DNA of 64,000 nt from positions 1,798,001 to 1,862,000 of the forward strand of contig NZ_CP049862.1 of the NCBI RefSeq assembly GCF_011300875.1, read 5' to 3'. The position numbers and the translations under genes are program-made. This document shows positions 37,890 through 48,700 of the stretch, piece by piece. The notes under the pieces are model-generated. The model saw only the letters and a program-made list of their open reading frames with translations, made no database searches and was not told where the DNA came from. The stretch comes from Sanguibacter sp. HDW7. Lineage in GTDB: Bacteria > Actinomycetota > Actinomycetes > Actinomycetales > Cellulomonadaceae. Numbering within the stretch: the first letter of the stretch is position 1; each line of letters opens with the position of its first letter.

Positions 37890-39086
37890 CTACACCGTGA
37901 GCGCGATGAACGGGACGTCGGTCTCCGCATGCGTGAGGGAGCCGTGGACGCCACGCAGCTCGAGCGACGCGGCGCTCTGCGAGCGTGGGTCGACGACGGT
38001 CGCCCGCCCGGTCGCGAGGACGAGCACGTCGCCGATCGTCGGCTCCACGTGGGGCGCGACCGCGCCGAGGAGGCCCGCACCGACGGCCTCGCTGCGAGTG
38101 AGCACGACCGCGTCGTCGCCGAGCGTGTCCTGCCAGCGGTCCGCGACCGCCTCCGGGGACACGCCGTCCGCCACGTGGAGGTGCGTCATGCGAGGCTCCC
38201 CCGCGACGAGCGCCACCCCGTCCGTGAGGTGCGGCGCGGCCGAGACGTCGTGCCGGTGCGCGGGGTCGACGTCGACCATGCCGTGGTCCGCCGTGACGAG
38301 GACGAGGGTCCCGCGCGGCACGACGCGCAGCAGGCGGCCGAGCGCGCGGTCGACGTCGGCGAGCGCGTCACCCCACGCGTCCGACGTCCAGCCCTCGTGG
38401 TGACCGACCTTGTCGACCTCGCCGAAGTAGAGGTAGACGAGCCCTGGCTTGCGCAACGCGCGGGCCGCCGCGTCGGCGCGCGCGCCGAGGTCGTCGACGC
38501 CGACGTGCCGCGCACCACGCAGCACGGCGCGGGTAAGGCCCGAGCCGTCGAAGCGACGCAGGCCGACGGACGTCACGGGAAGCCCGGTAGCCGCGGCCTG
38601 CTCGAGAACGGTCGGCTCGCGCTGCACGTCAGCGGGGTCGCCGAGCCCGGTCCATGACACGAGGTTGCCGAGGCGTCCGTCCGTGGCGCGCGCGGTATAG
38701 CCGACCATGCCCGTGAGCCCGGGGGCGCAGCCCGTCCCGAGAAGACCGAGCGAGGACGCCGTCGTCGATGGGAACGCCGAGCACAGCGCGCGGGCGCCGT
38801 CGAGGAACGGTCGGAGCGTCGGGGCGTGCCCGCGACGCTCGCTCACCTGCGCGAGCCCGAGCCCGTCGACGAGCACGACGACGACCCGCTCTGCGCGCGG
38901 CAGCCGCAGGAGCGCGCGCGCGTCGGCGCCCGTCCGGCGGCCGCCGTCGAGGGTCGTCCGCGCACCGACGTCCGCGCCGGCCGCGTCGGCGGCGGCGAGG
39001 AGCACGGCGCCGAGCGAGAGCTCGTGATCGGGGGCCCGCAGGCCCGCGTGCGCGAGCCTGTCGAGGACCGGTGCCGCCGGGGGCAC
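37890..39086 (-). CDS. Alkaline phosphatase-superfamily nucleotide pyrophosphatase/phosphodiesterase
   Basis: A 398-residue protein of the type I phosphodiesterase/nucleotide pyrophosphatase family. The first metal and nucleophile region reads VVVVLVDGLGLAQ followed by SAFPSTTASSLG near residue 105 (Thr/Ser nucleophile in PSTTA), and the later metal ligands are in FGEVDKVGHHEG near 220 and VTADHGMVD near 270. No signal peptide is visible, so it may act in the cytosol. The substrate is unknown. The GTG lies 2 bases after the DUF5998 stop; both genes form a short operon. Confidence 0.83.
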   Translation of the reverse strand: MPPAAPVLDRLAHAGLRAPDHELSLGAVLLAAADAAGADVGARTTLDGGRRTGADARALLRLPRAERVVVVLVDGLGLAQVSERRGHAPTLRPFLDGARALCSAFPSTTASSLGLLGTGCAPGLTGMVGYTARATDGRLGNLVSWTGLGDPADVQREPTVLEQAAATGLPVTSVGLRRFDGSGLTRAVLRGARHVGVDDLGARADAAARALRKPGLVYLYFGEVDKVGHHEGWTSDAWGDALADVDRALGRLLRVVPRGTLVLVTADHGMVDVDPAHRHDVSAAPHLTDGVALVAGEPRMTHLHVADGVSPEAVADRWQDTLGDDAVVLTRSEAVGAGLLGAVAPHVEPTIGDVLVLATGRATVVDPRSQSAASLELRGVHGSLTHAETDVPFIALTV

Positions 39087-39088
39087 GG

Positions 39089-39676
39089 TCAGCCGCGCTG
39101 CCCGGTCGCGGCCGCGAGGGCGCGCGAGAACGCGAGCGCCTCACGCACCGCCGCGACGCCCTCGGCCTGCGCGCTCACGCGGAGGACGACGTCGTCGGGA
39201 GACATGGTGCCCGTGAGGCCGTGATCGGCGTCGCAGCCCGGGTCGCCGCAGCCGGCGGGCTCGAGCTCGACGCGGTTGACGGCGCCCCAGCCGACGGCGA
39301 GCGTCACCTCGGCGGGCGGGGCCCCGGGGACGTGCTCGGCGGGCGCGACGACGACGTGCGTCGTGACGACGGACCGCACCGCGGACAGCGGCAGGACCTC
39401 GCTCGTCGCGATCGCGCTCGCGACCGCGTGCTCGGAGTCGGCCGGCTGGTCGTCGACGTGGACCGTCACGAGGCGCGTCGGGGTGAGCGTGAGGACCGTG
39501 ACGTGACGATGCACCTCGTCCGCGGCGAACGTCGTCTCGACGTGGACGAGGGACTCGCTGATCGCCTCCCCCACGACGGCGCCCTCGACGATGTCGAGCA
39601 CGAGCTCCGGGTAGTAGCCGGCCCGCTGGAGGCGGGTGCGGAGCGCGTCACGGTTGTCGGTCGTCGAGGAGGTCAC
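39089..39676 (-). CDS. DUF5998 family protein
   Basis: A 195-residue soluble protein recognised as DUF5998 from its start (RTRLQRAGYYPELVLDIVEGAV) and the VHVETTFAADEVHRHVTVLTLTPTRLV segment. A Cys-containing motif PAGCGDPGCDADHG near residue 145 could bind metal. It is common in actinobacteria, usually upstream of the phosphodiesterase gene as here, and has no known function. GATGAT lies 6 bases before the GTG and may be a weak leaderless -10. Confidence 0.78.
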   Translation of the reverse strand: MTSSTTDNRDALRTRLQRAGYYPELVLDIVEGAVVGEAISESLVHVETTFAADEVHRHVTVLTLTPTRLVTVHVDDQPADSEHAVASAIATSEVLPLSAVRSVVTTHVVVAPAEHVPGAPPAEVTLAVGWGAVNRVELEPAGCGDPGCDADHGLTGTMSPDDVVLRVSAQAEGVAAVREALAFSRALAAATGQRG

Positions 39677-39781
39677 GCATCCATCATCCCAGACGGCGGC
39701 GGGGGCGCGTCAGCCGCGTCCGTCGCCGGTGAGGCTCGACCCGTTGGTGCGCGCTGTGGTCAGGGTCTGGTGCGCGGCGCG

Positions 39782-42598
39782 TCATCGCGGCGGCGCGGGC
39801 ATCGCGCGACGTGACTCGTCGGGCCGCAGCGTGCGGCCGAGCGTCGCTCGCGCCTGCAGCACCCGCGCACCCGTATGACCGACGACGACCGGGTAGAGCT
39901 CGAGCGAGCGCAGCACAGGCAGATCGTCGGCGAGCCGCGACGCCCGCGCGAGGACGTCCTCGACCGCAGCCGTGTCCATGGGCGCGAGGCCCTGATAGCC
40001 GAAGAGCTTGGGGGCGGCCTTGACCGACCTCACCATCTCGTCGACGTCGACGTCCGTGAGCGGCGGGATGCCATAGCTGACGTCACCGAGCAGGTCGATC
40101 GCGTCGCCCGCGAGCCCGAACGCGACGACCGGGCCGAAGAGCGGGTCCTCGACGGTCCGGACGACGCAGGCAACGCCCGCGGGCACCATCGCCTGGGCCT
40201 CGAGCCGCACCTCGGCCCCGAGCCGCTCGCGGCCCTCGGCGCGCATCGCGGCGAACGCCTCGCGGAGGTCGTCGGCGTCCTGCAGCCCGAGCCGCACGCC
40301 GCCGAGGTCCTGCCGGTGCCGCAGCGCGGCGTCCATGTTCTTGAGCGCGACCGGCCAGCCGAGCCGCTCCGCAGCGGCGATGCCCTCCTCGGCGTCGCGC
40401 ACCTCGACCGACGGCTCGACCGCGATGCCGTAGCAGCCGAGCAGCTCGGCGACCTGTGCCGCGTCGAGCCGCACCTCCTCGTCAGCGTGAGTCCAGCTCT
40501 CGGCGAGCGCGAGCGCGCGCGCCTGGTTCGCCTCGGGGCGCAGGTACTCGCCGTGGTCCCGTTCACGCCACGTCGCGTAGCGGGCCACGGACGCGAGCGC
40601 GAGCACCGCGTCCTCGGGAGTCGCGTACGCCGGCACCTGGACGCGCCGGCCGTCGTCGGCCGTGTGCGCGAGCTCGGGGACGAGCCCGTGGCGACCCAGC
40701 ACCGACGCGACCGTCGTACGACCCGTGCGTGCCGCAGCACGCGCGACCGCGCGCGTGAACGCGCCGTCCCCGAGCCCGAGCACGGGGATGTCGACGGCGA
40801 CGAGCGCGTCGACGTCCCCGTCGGCGACCTCAGCGACGATCGCGGCCGCGGTCTCGTCGTCCGCGGACTCCCCGACGATCCCCACGTGCCCCGTGACGAC
40901 GAGGCCCGCCGAGCTCGCGGCCTCGGCGACGAGCGAGGCGAGCGCGGCCGACGACGTGACGATGCCGACGCGCCTCCCCGTGGGCAGCGGCTGCGTGTCG
41001 AGCAGCTGCGCGACGTCCGCCATCTGGTGGGTGTTCTCGACACGGATGACGCCCGACTGCCGCAGCATCTCCTCGAGCGTGCGCCGCGGCGCGGACGACG
41101 CGCGCACAGCGTGCCCGGGCGGCACGACCTGCCCCGAGCGTCCCGCCGTGACGACGACGACCGGCTTGACCGTCGCCAGGCGGCGCGCGATGCGGGAGAA
41201 CTTGCGCGGGTTGCCGATCGACTCGAGGTAGAGGCACACGACGTCCGTCTCGGGGTCCTCGTGCCAGAACTGCATGAGGTCGTTGCCCGAGACGTCGGCG
41301 CGGTTCCCCGCCGAGAGGAACGTCGAGAGCCCCAGCCCGCGCCGCGCGAACGTCGCGAGCAGCGTCACCGCGGTCGGCGACGACTGGCAGAACAGACCGA
41401 TGCGCCCGGGTGCAGGCGCTGAGGCGGCGATCGTCGCCGCGACGGGTACTTCGCCCGTGAGCCGGGCGAGCCCGTACGAGCCCGGGCCGACGATGCGCAT
41501 GCCCGCGGTGCGGGCCGCGTGGAGCAGGTCGCGCTGGAGCGCGAGGCCGTCGCTCCCGGTCTCCGCGAAACCCTCGTCGAGGACGACGACGCCCCGCGTG
41601 CCGAGGTGCGCAAGATCCCGCACCGACTCGACCGTCGCGGCCGCGTCGAGCGCGACGACCGCGAGGTCGACCGTGCGTCCCGTCGCGCGCAGCTCGTCGA
41701 GCGACGCGTGGTACGTCACCTCGTCGCGGTTCCACAGACGGCTCGCGCCGCCGAGCCCGACGACGTCGATCCGCAGCCCGTCGTCCTGCCCGTCGTCCTC
41801 CGCGGCGGCGGCGCCCCGGGCGACGAGCCGCGTCGTCGCGACGAGCGACTCGACCGCGCGCTCCGCGAGCAGCGCGACGGGAGAGCCCGCCGGCGCCTGC
41901 GGGTCCGTGACGACGACGACCGACGACACCTCGAGCAGCCCTTGCACCGACCGCGCCTCGGCACGCCGCTCACGCTCCGCCATGACGGTGCGCGAGCGCT
42001 CCGTCTGGTCGAGGTCGAAGGACACTGCGACGATGCCGTCCTCGACGCGCTGCGAGACCTCGTAGCCGGCCTCGCGGAACACCGCGAGCATGCGCGTGTT
42101 CTGCGGCAGGACCTCCGCCGTGAAGCGACGGACCCCGCGCTCGCGGGCAGCCGCCGCGACGTGCTCGAGGAGCACCGAGCCGAGGCCCCGACCCTGCACC
42201 GAGTCGGCGATGTTGAACGCGACCTCGGCCTCGTCGGGCGTGATGCGGTCGAAGCGCGCCACGCCGAGGATCCGCTCGTCGGGCGCCGGCGTGCCGTCGG
42301 TGAGCGCGAGCGGCGCCGCCGCGGTCGTCGTCGGCGAGGCGACAGCGATGAGTGCGACCCGGTCTGTGTGGTCGACGTGCGTGAAGCGGTCGAGGTCCCG
42401 TTCCGAGAGCCGCTTGAGGGGAGCGAAGAAGCGCAGGTAGATCGAACGCTCGGACTGCGCGACGTGGAACGCCTGGAGCGCGTCCGCGTCCTGAGGGGTG
42501 ATGGGCCGCAGGTGCGTCGTCGACCCGTCGCGCAGGATGACGTCCGCCTCCCACTCCACGGGGTAGCGGTCGGCGCCTGAGGGCGTCGTCGATGTCAC
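39782..42598 (-). CDS. GNAT acetyltransferase fused to NDP-forming acyl-CoA synthetase
   Basis: A 938-residue fusion. Residues about 20-200 form a GNAT domain (LRPITPQDADALQAFH, VQGRGLGSVLLEHVAAAAR acetyl-CoA loop). The rest follows the NDP-forming acetyl-CoA synthetase plan: a CoA-binding domain to about 350, two succinyl-CoA-ligase-like domains (IGLFCQSSPTAVTLLATFARRGLG onward), and an ATP-grasp region after about 700 (GWPVALKNMDAALRHR). Such fusions are protein lysine acetyltransferases of the Pat type that control acyl-CoA synthetases; whether the synthetase part is active is unclear. GNAT is N-terminal here, while E. coli PatZ has it at the C-terminus. The GTG start is leaderless. Confidence 0.87.
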   Translation of the reverse strand: MTSTTPSGADRYPVEWEADVILRDGSTTHLRPITPQDADALQAFHVAQSERSIYLRFFAPLKRLSERDLDRFTHVDHTDRVALIAVASPTTTAAAPLALTDGTPAPDERILGVARFDRITPDEAEVAFNIADSVQGRGLGSVLLEHVAAAARERGVRRFTAEVLPQNTRMLAVFREAGYEVSQRVEDGIVAVSFDLDQTERSRTVMAERERRAEARSVQGLLEVSSVVVVTDPQAPAGSPVALLAERAVESLVATTRLVARGAAAAEDDGQDDGLRIDVVGLGGASRLWNRDEVTYHASLDELRATGRTVDLAVVALDAAATVESVRDLAHLGTRGVVVLDEGFAETGSDGLALQRDLLHAARTAGMRIVGPGSYGLARLTGEVPVAATIAASAPAPGRIGLFCQSSPTAVTLLATFARRGLGLSTFLSAGNRADVSGNDLMQFWHEDPETDVVCLYLESIGNPRKFSRIARRLATVKPVVVVTAGRSGQVVPPGHAVRASSAPRRTLEEMLRQSGVIRVENTHQMADVAQLLDTQPLPTGRRVGIVTSSAALASLVAEAASSAGLVVTGHVGIVGESADDETAAAIVAEVADGDVDALVAVDIPVLGLGDGAFTRAVARAAARTGRTTVASVLGRHGLVPELAHTADDGRRVQVPAYATPEDAVLALASVARYATWRERDHGEYLRPEANQARALALAESWTHADEEVRLDAAQVAELLGCYGIAVEPSVEVRDAEEGIAAAERLGWPVALKNMDAALRHRQDLGGVRLGLQDADDLREAFAAMRAEGRERLGAEVRLEAQAMVPAGVACVVRTVEDPLFGPVVAFGLAGDAIDLLGDVSYGIPPLTDVDVDEMVRSVKAAPKLFGYQGLAPMDTAAVEDVLARASRLADDLPVLRSLELYPVVVGHTGARVLQARATLGRTLRPDESRRAMPAPPR

Positions 42599-42610
42599 AG
42601 GCTCAGGCTA
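42596..42610 (-). promoter_or_regulatory. -10 box for leaderless GNAT/acyl-CoA synthetase gene
   Basis: TAGCCT (minus strand, 42605-42610) lies 6 bases from the GTG at 42598. Confidence 0.6.
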
Positions 42611-42725
42611 GCCTGACGCGGCGCGCCCGAGCCGGTGGTGTCCGGCGCGGCGCGCCGTTCGCCCCGCGTCACTCCGGGCGGCGACAATGGCGGCTGATCG
42701 TCGAGCGTGAGGAGCGCACCCACCC

Positions 42726-45182
42726 ATGGCCCGCAGGACCTCGAAGACCGTCGACCCCGGCGAGGACTACGTCGAGAAGATCGTCGACATCGACGTCGGC
42801 GAGGAGATGCGCGGGTCGTTCCTCGAGTACGCGTACTCGGTCATCTACGCGCGCGCCCTGCCCGACGCCCGCGACGGGCTCAAGCCCGTGCAGCGGCGCA
42901 TCCTCTTCCAGATGTCCGACATGGGCCTGCGCCCCGACCGCCCCTACGTGAAGTCCGCGCGCGTCACGGGCGAGGTCATGGGCAAGCTCCACCCGCACGG
43001 GGACGTCGCGATCTACGACGCGCTCGTGCGGCTCGCGCAGGACTTCTCGCTGCGCCTGCCCCTCGTCGACGGCCACGGCAACTTCGGCTCGCTCGACGAC
43101 GGGCCCGCAGCTCCCCGCTACACCGAGGCCCGGCTCGCGTCGGCCGCCATGTCGATGACCGCCGACCTCGGCGAGGACGTCGTCGACTTCGTGCCGAACT
43201 ACGACAACAAGCTCACGCAGCCCGAGGTCCTGCCCGCCGCGATCCCCAACCTCCTCGTCAACGGCACGACCGGCATCGCCGTCGGCATGGCGACGAACAT
43301 GGCGCCGCACAACCTCGTCGAGGTCGTCGCGGCCGCCCGCCACCTCCTCGAGAACCCGGACGCCGACCTCGAGGAGCTCATGCGCTTCGTGCCCGGCCCC
43401 GACCTCCCGGGCGGCGGCAAGATCGTCGGCCTCGAGGGCGTCCGCGACGCCTACCGCACGGGCCGCGGCTCGTTCCGCACGCGCGCGACCGCGCGCATCG
43501 AGAACGTCACCGCGAAGCGCAAGGGCATCGTCATCACCGAGCTCCCCTACCAGGTGGGGCCCGAGAAGGTCATCGAGAAGATCGCCGACGGCGTCAAGAG
43601 CAAGAAGATCTCCGGGATCTCCGCCGCGACCGACCTCACCGACCGCGAGCACGGCCTGCGCATCGTCATCGAGGTGAAGACCGGCTTCAACCCCGACGCC
43701 GTGCTCGAGCAGCTCTACCGGCTCACGCCGCTCGAGGACTCGTTCGGCATGAACAACGTCGCGCTCGTCGACGGCCAGCCGCGCACCCTCGGGCTGCGCG
43801 AGCTGCTCCAGGTGTGGGTCGACCACCGCCTCGAGGTGGTGCGACGCCGCTGCACGTACCGCCTCGAACGCCGGCGCGAGCGCCTCCACCTCGTCGACGG
43901 CCTCCTCGTCGCGATCCTCGACATCGACGAGGTCATCGAGGTCATCCGCACCTCCGACGACGCCGAGTCGGCACGCAGCCGCCTCATGCAGGTCTTCGAC
44001 CTCTCGACCCTCCAGGCCGACTACATCCTCGAGCTGCGCCTGCGGCGCCTCACGAAGTTCTCGCGCATCGAGCTCGAGGACGAGCAGGCCCGCCTGCGCG
44101 CCGAGATCGCCGAGCTCGAGGCGATCCTCGCCTCCGAGCCGCGCCTGCGCGCGCTAGTCTCCGAAGAGATGGCCGAGGTCGCGCGCGTGCACGGCACGCC
44201 GCGCCGCACGATCCTCCTCGAGTCCTCCGGCGGCGAGACCCCCGCAGCCCGCAAGGCCTCAGCGACGCCGCTCGAGGTCGCCGACTCCCCCTGCTGGGTG
44301 CTCCTGTCCGCGACGGGCCTCCTCGCCCGCACGACCGACGGCGACGAGCCCGCCCGCAGCGAGGAGCGCTCCTCGCACGACGCGCTCGCGGCCCACGTCG
44401 CCGCGACCGCACGCGGTCAGGTCGGTGCCGTGACGAACCTCGGCCGCATCCTGCGCGTCGACGTCCTCGAGCTGCCGGCGCTGCCCCCGACCGGTGGCGC
44501 ACCGTCGCTCGGCGGCGGGGCCCCCGTCGGCGAGATCGTCGCGCTCGAGCCCGGCGAGCGCGTCCTCACGCTCGTCTCGCTCGACTCGTTCGCCCCGACC
44601 GTCGTGCTCGGCACGCGCCAGGGCGTCGTCAAGCGCGTCGCCCAGGACGACGTGCCCGGCAAGGACGCGTGGGAGGTCATCTCGCTCAAGGACGGCGACG
44701 AGGTCGTCGGCGCGGGCGCGTGCACGGACGACGACGACCTCGTGCTCGTCGCGACGGACGCGTCCCTCCTGCACTTCTCGGCGTCACAGGTGCGGCCCCA
44801 GGGGCGTGCCGCAGGCGGCATGGCCGGCGTGCGGCTCGCCGACGGCGAGCAGGTGCGCTTCTTCGGCGTCGTGCCTGCAGGCCTCGGTCCGCAGTCGGTC
44901 GTCGTCACCGTGTCCGGCTCGACGACGGCACTGCCGGGCACCGAGGTCGGTGCCGCGAAGGTCACGCCGTACACCGCCTACCCCTCGAAGGGTCGGGCGA
45001 CGGGAGGCGTGCGCGCGCACCGCTTCCTCAAGGGCGAGGACACTCTGCTGCACGCGTGGGTCGGGCCGGCGCCCGCGCACGGCGTCGGGTCGGGCGGCCA
45101 GGCGGTCGCGCTGCCGGAGGTCGACGAGCGTCGCGACGGTTCCGGCACGGCCCTCAAGGTCCCGCTCCACGCGATCGGCTGA
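42726..45182 (+). CDS. parC: DNA topoisomerase IV subunit A
   Basis: An 818-residue type IIA topoisomerase A subunit. The breakage-reunion domain holds the catalytic Tyr132 in PRYTEARL. The quinolone-determining region reads [20 protein letters not shown], with Val94 where E. coli GyrA has Ser83 and Asp98 at the Asp87 position. A coiled-coil region follows ([20 protein letters not shown]). The C-terminal beta-pinwheel is present, but I find no GyrA box (QRRGGKG-type), which supports ParC over GyrA. GAGGAG precedes the ATG and GACAAT at 42683 may be the -10. It ends at the covarying hairpin. The ParE partner is outside the window. Confidence 0.9.
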   Translation: MARRTSKTVDPGEDYVEKIVDIDVGEEMRGSFLEYAYSVIYARALPDARDGLKPVQRRILFQMSDMGLRPDRPYVKSARVTGEVMGKLHPHGDVAIYDALVRLAQDFSLRLPLVDGHGNFGSLDDGPAAPRYTEARLASAAMSMTADLGEDVVDFVPNYDNKLTQPEVLPAAIPNLLVNGTTGIAVGMATNMAPHNLVEVVAAARHLLENPDADLEELMRFVPGPDLPGGGKIVGLEGVRDAYRTGRGSFRTRATARIENVTAKRKGIVITELPYQVGPEKVIEKIADGVKSKKISGISAATDLTDREHGLRIVIEVKTGFNPDAVLEQLYRLTPLEDSFGMNNVALVDGQPRTLGLRELLQVWVDHRLEVVRRRCTYRLERRRERLHLVDGLLVAILDIDEVIEVIRTSDDAESARSRLMQVFDLSTLQADYILELRLRRLTKFSRIELEDEQARLRAEIAELEAILASEPRLRALVSEEMAEVARVHGTPRRTILLESSGGETPAARKASATPLEVADSPCWVLLSATGLLARTTDGDEPARSEERSSHDALAAHVAATARGQVGAVTNLGRILRVDVLELPALPPTGGAPSLGGGAPVGEIVALEPGERVLTLVSLDSFAPTVVLGTRQGVVKRVAQDDVPGKDAWEVISLKDGDEVVGAGACTDDDDLVLVATDASLLHFSASQVRPQGRAAGGMAGVRLADGEQVRFFGVVPAGLGPQSVVVTVSGSTTALPGTEVGAAKVTPYTAYPSKGRATGGVRAHRFLKGEDTLLHAWVGPAPAHGVGSGGQAVALPEVDERRDGSGTALKVPLHAIG

Positions 45183-45202
45183 CCGCTCCGGCGCTGTTCA
45201 CG

Positions 45203-45253
45203 ACGGATTGACGCGTTCCGCCCGTCGAACGGGCGGAACGCGTCAATCCGTCG
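45203..45253. repeat. Long hairpin, copy 2 of a covarying palindrome family
   Basis: Perfect 24-bp arms at 45203-45226 and 45230-45253 enclose a CGA loop, 20 bases after the parC stop and 14 bases beyond the stop of convergent DUF488. It shares the outer and inner stem blocks of the element at 7973-8021, with paired changes elsewhere. Read on the minus strand, its loop matches copy 1 (TCG). Confidence 0.85.
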
Positions 45254-45267
45254 GGGCACGGGGGCGG

Positions 45268-45627
45268 TCAGCGCGTGAGGAAATCGGCGAGGGCCGCCGC
45301 GTGGGAGATGTCGAGGGCCTTGCTCGCCGTGAGGAGGACGACGTCGTTCGTCGCGGCGAGCTCCTGAAGCTCCGCGAACGGGTCGACGTGGTCGTCGTCC
45401 GCGAGCTCGGCCTCGTACCGTCGCACGAACTCGTCGTGCTTCGCCGGGTCGTGGCCGTACCAGGTGCGCAGCTCCGTCGTCGGCGCGACCTCCTTGCACC
45501 ACAGGTGCAGTGCCGCCTTCTCCTTGGCGAGCCCGCGTGGCCACAGCCGGTCAACGAGCACACGCAGGCCCTCGTCCGGCACGGGCTCGCCATAGACCCG
45601 TCGGACATGCACCTGGTGCGTCACCAT
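45268..45627 (-). CDS. DUF488 family protein
   Basis: A 119-residue protein of the DUF488 (YeaO-like) family. The signature VDRLWPRGLAKEKA lies near residue 25, WCKEVAPTTELRTWYGHD near 43, and VVLLTASKALDISHA near 96. The C-terminal part conserves hydrophobic strand and helix elements. Members are widespread small cytosolic proteins of unknown biochemical function. TACCGT lies 5 bases before the ATG, again close to the leaderless pattern, and no ribosome binding site is visible. Confidence 0.85.
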   Translation of the reverse strand: MVTHQVHVRRVYGEPVPDEGLRVLVDRLWPRGLAKEKAALHLWCKEVAPTTELRTWYGHDPAKHDEFVRRYEAELADDDHVDPFAELQELAATNDVVLLTASKALDISHAAALADFLTR

Positions 45628-45701
45628 GGTTCACGGTATCCCCGGCACCGCCCGGGACGACCGACCTGCGGGCAGCCGCTCCCGTACGGGCGGCGCCTCC
45701 C

Positions 45702-45716
45702 TAGACTCGGACCATG
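45702..45716 (+). promoter_or_regulatory. -10 box for leaderless metH
   Basis: TAGACT at 45702-45707 lies 6 bases before the ATG at 45714. A leaderless start leaves no room for a cobalamin riboswitch. Confidence 0.6.
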
Positions 45717-48700
45717 CTCACAGCACGCGCCGCATCGTTCAAGGAAGCACTCGCCACGAGGGTCGTCGTCGCCGACGGCGCGATGGGCACGATGCTCCAG
45801 GAGGCCGACCTCACGCTGGCCGACTTCCTCGACCTCGAGGGCTGCAACGAGATCCTCAACGTCACCCGGCCCGACGTCGTCGAGTCCGTGCACGACCGCT
45901 ACTTCGACGTCGGCGTCGACTGCGTCGAGACGAACACCTTCGGCGCCAACTGGTCGAACCTCTCCGACTACGGCATCGACGACCGCATCACCGAGCTTGC
46001 CGAGGCCGGGGCGGCGATCGCGCGCCGCAGCGCGGACAAGCACACGGCCGTCGACGGCCGCGAGCGGTGGGTGCTCGGCTCGATGGGCCCGGGCACGAAG
46101 CTCCCGAGCCTCGGCCACACGACGTACGTGCACCTCAAGGAGACGTTCTCGCTCCAGGCCGAGGGACTCGTGCGCGGCGGCGCGGACGCGATCCTCGTCG
46201 AGACGAGCCAGGACCTCCTCCAGACGAAGGCCGCCGTCAACGGCTCGCACGAGGCGATGGAACGGCTCGGCCAGCACGTGCCGATCATCGCCCAGGTGAC
46301 CGTCGAGACCACGGGCACGATGCTCATGGGCTCCGAGATCGGCGCCGCCCTCACGACGCTGCGCGTCCTCGGTGTCGACGCGATCGGCCTCAACTGCGCG
46401 ACCGGTCCTGCCGAGATGAGCGAGCACCTGCGCCACCTCGCCAAGCACTCCCCCGTGCCCGTGTCGTGCATGCCCAACGCGGGGCTTCCCGAGATCGGCG
46501 CGCACGGCGCCGTCTACCGGCTCTCCCCGGCCGAGCTCGCAGCAGCCCACACGCAGTTCGTCGGCGAGTTCGGCCTCGCGCTCGTCGGCGGCTGCTGCGG
46601 CACGACGCCCGAGCACCTGCGCGCCGTCGTCGAGGCCGTCGGCGGGGCGCCGATCGCGCCCCGCACGCCGGTCGTCGAGCAGGGCGTCGCGAGCCTGTAC
46701 ACGCACGTCGACTTCGACCAGGACGCGAGCTTCCTCGCGATCGGCGAGCGCACCAACGCCAACGGTTCCAAGGCGTTCCGCGAGGCGATGCTCGCGGGCG
46801 AGTGGGACGAGTGCGTGCGCATCGCGCGCGACCAGACGCGCGACGGCGCCCACCTGCTCGACGTGTGCGTCGACTACGTGGGCCGCGACGGCGTCGCCGA
46901 CGTGCGCGAGGTCGTCTCACGCCTCGCGAGCGCCTCGACCCTTCCCCTCGTCCTCGACTCCACCGAGCCCGAGGTGCTGCGGGCGGGCCTCGAGCTCGTC
47001 GGCGGGCGCGCCGTCGTCAACTCCGTGAACTTCGAGGACGGCGACGGCCCGACGTCGCGCTACCAGCGGATCATGCCGCTCGTGCGCGAGCACGGGGCCG
47101 CCGTCGTCGCCCTGACGATCGACGAGGAGGGCCAGGCGCGCACGGCCGACCACAAGGTCGCGATCGCCTCACGCCTCATCGACGACCTCGTCGGCTCGTG
47201 GGGCATGGCCGTCGAGGACATCGTCGTCGACACCCTCACCTTCCCCATCGCGACCGGGCAGGAGGAGACGCGACGCGACGCGATCGAGACGATCGACGCG
47301 ATCCGCGAGCTCAAGCGCCGCTACCCGGGCGTCCACACGACGCTCGGTGTCTCCAACGTGTCCTTCGGCCTCAACCCCGCAGCGCGCACCGTGCTCAACT
47401 CGGTGTTCCTCCACGAGGCCGTCAAGGCCGGCCTCGACTCGGCGATCGTCCACGCGGCGAAGATCCTCCCCCTGGCGAAGATCCCCGACGAGCAGCGCGA
47501 GGCCGCGCTCGACCTCGTGTGGGACCGTCGCCGGTACGACGAGGACGGCACGCTCGCCCACGACCCGCTCGCGCACCTGCTCGACCTCTTCGCGGGCGTC
47601 GACTCCGCCTCGCTCAAGGACCAGCGCGCCGCCGAGCTCGCAGCGCTCCCCCTCGGCGAGCGCCTCTCCCGGCGCATCGTCGACGGCGAGGCCAAGGGCA
47701 TGACCGACGACCTCGACGAGGCCCTCGCCTCGGGCGTCAAGGCCCTCGACATCGTCAACGACCACCTGCTCGAGGGCATGAAGACCGTCGGAGAGCTCTT
47801 CGGCAAGGGCGAGATGCAGCTGCCGTTCGTGCTGCAGTCCGCCGAGACGATGAAGCAGGCCGTCGCTCACCTCGAACCGCACATGGAGAAGGTCGAGGGC
47901 ACGGGCTCCAAGGGCACGATCGTCCTCGCGACCGTGCGCGGCGACGTCCACGACATCGGCAAGAACCTCGTCGACATCATCCTCACGAACAACGGCTACA
48001 CCGTCATCAACATCGGCATCAAGCAGTCGATCGGCGCGATGATCGACGCGGCCGAGGAGCACGGCGCCGACGTCATCGGCATGTCCGGCCTGCTCGTGAA
48101 GTCGACGCTCGTCATGCGGGAGAACCTCGAGGAGCTCAACTCTCGCGAGCTCGCCGGCAAGTACCCGGTGATCCTCGGCGGCGCCGCCCTCACCCGCACC
48201 TACGTCGAGGACGACCTCGCATCGATCTACGACGGCGAGGTGCGCTACGCGCGCGACGCCTTCGAGGGGCTGCGGCTCATGGAACCGCTCGTGCGCGTCG
48301 CGCGCGGCGAGGCACGCGACGCCGTCGGGCTGCCCCCGCTGAAGAAGCGCCGCCACGCGGTCGTCACCCCGACCCTCACCGCACCCGAGAACCTGCCCGC
48401 GCGCTCGGACGTCGCGCTCGACAACCCCGTCCCGACGCCGCCGTTCTGGGGCACGCGCATCGTCAAGGGTGTGCGCCTCGCCGACTACGCGGCGTTCCTC
48501 GACGAGCGTGCGACCTTCATGGGCCAGTGGGGCCTCAAGCCGTCCCGCAACGACGGGCCGGGCTACGAGGAGCTCGTCGAGACCGAGGGCCGGCCGCGGC
48601 TGCGCGCCTGGCTCGACCGGATCGTCGCCGAGGAGATGTTCGAGCCGACCGTCGTCTACGGGTACTTCCCGGCGGTGTCCGAGGGAGACGACATGGTGAT

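Noticed and set aside
45640-45713. A cobalamin riboswitch upstream of metH
   Set aside because: The spacer is too short and the gene has a leaderless -10 arrangement.
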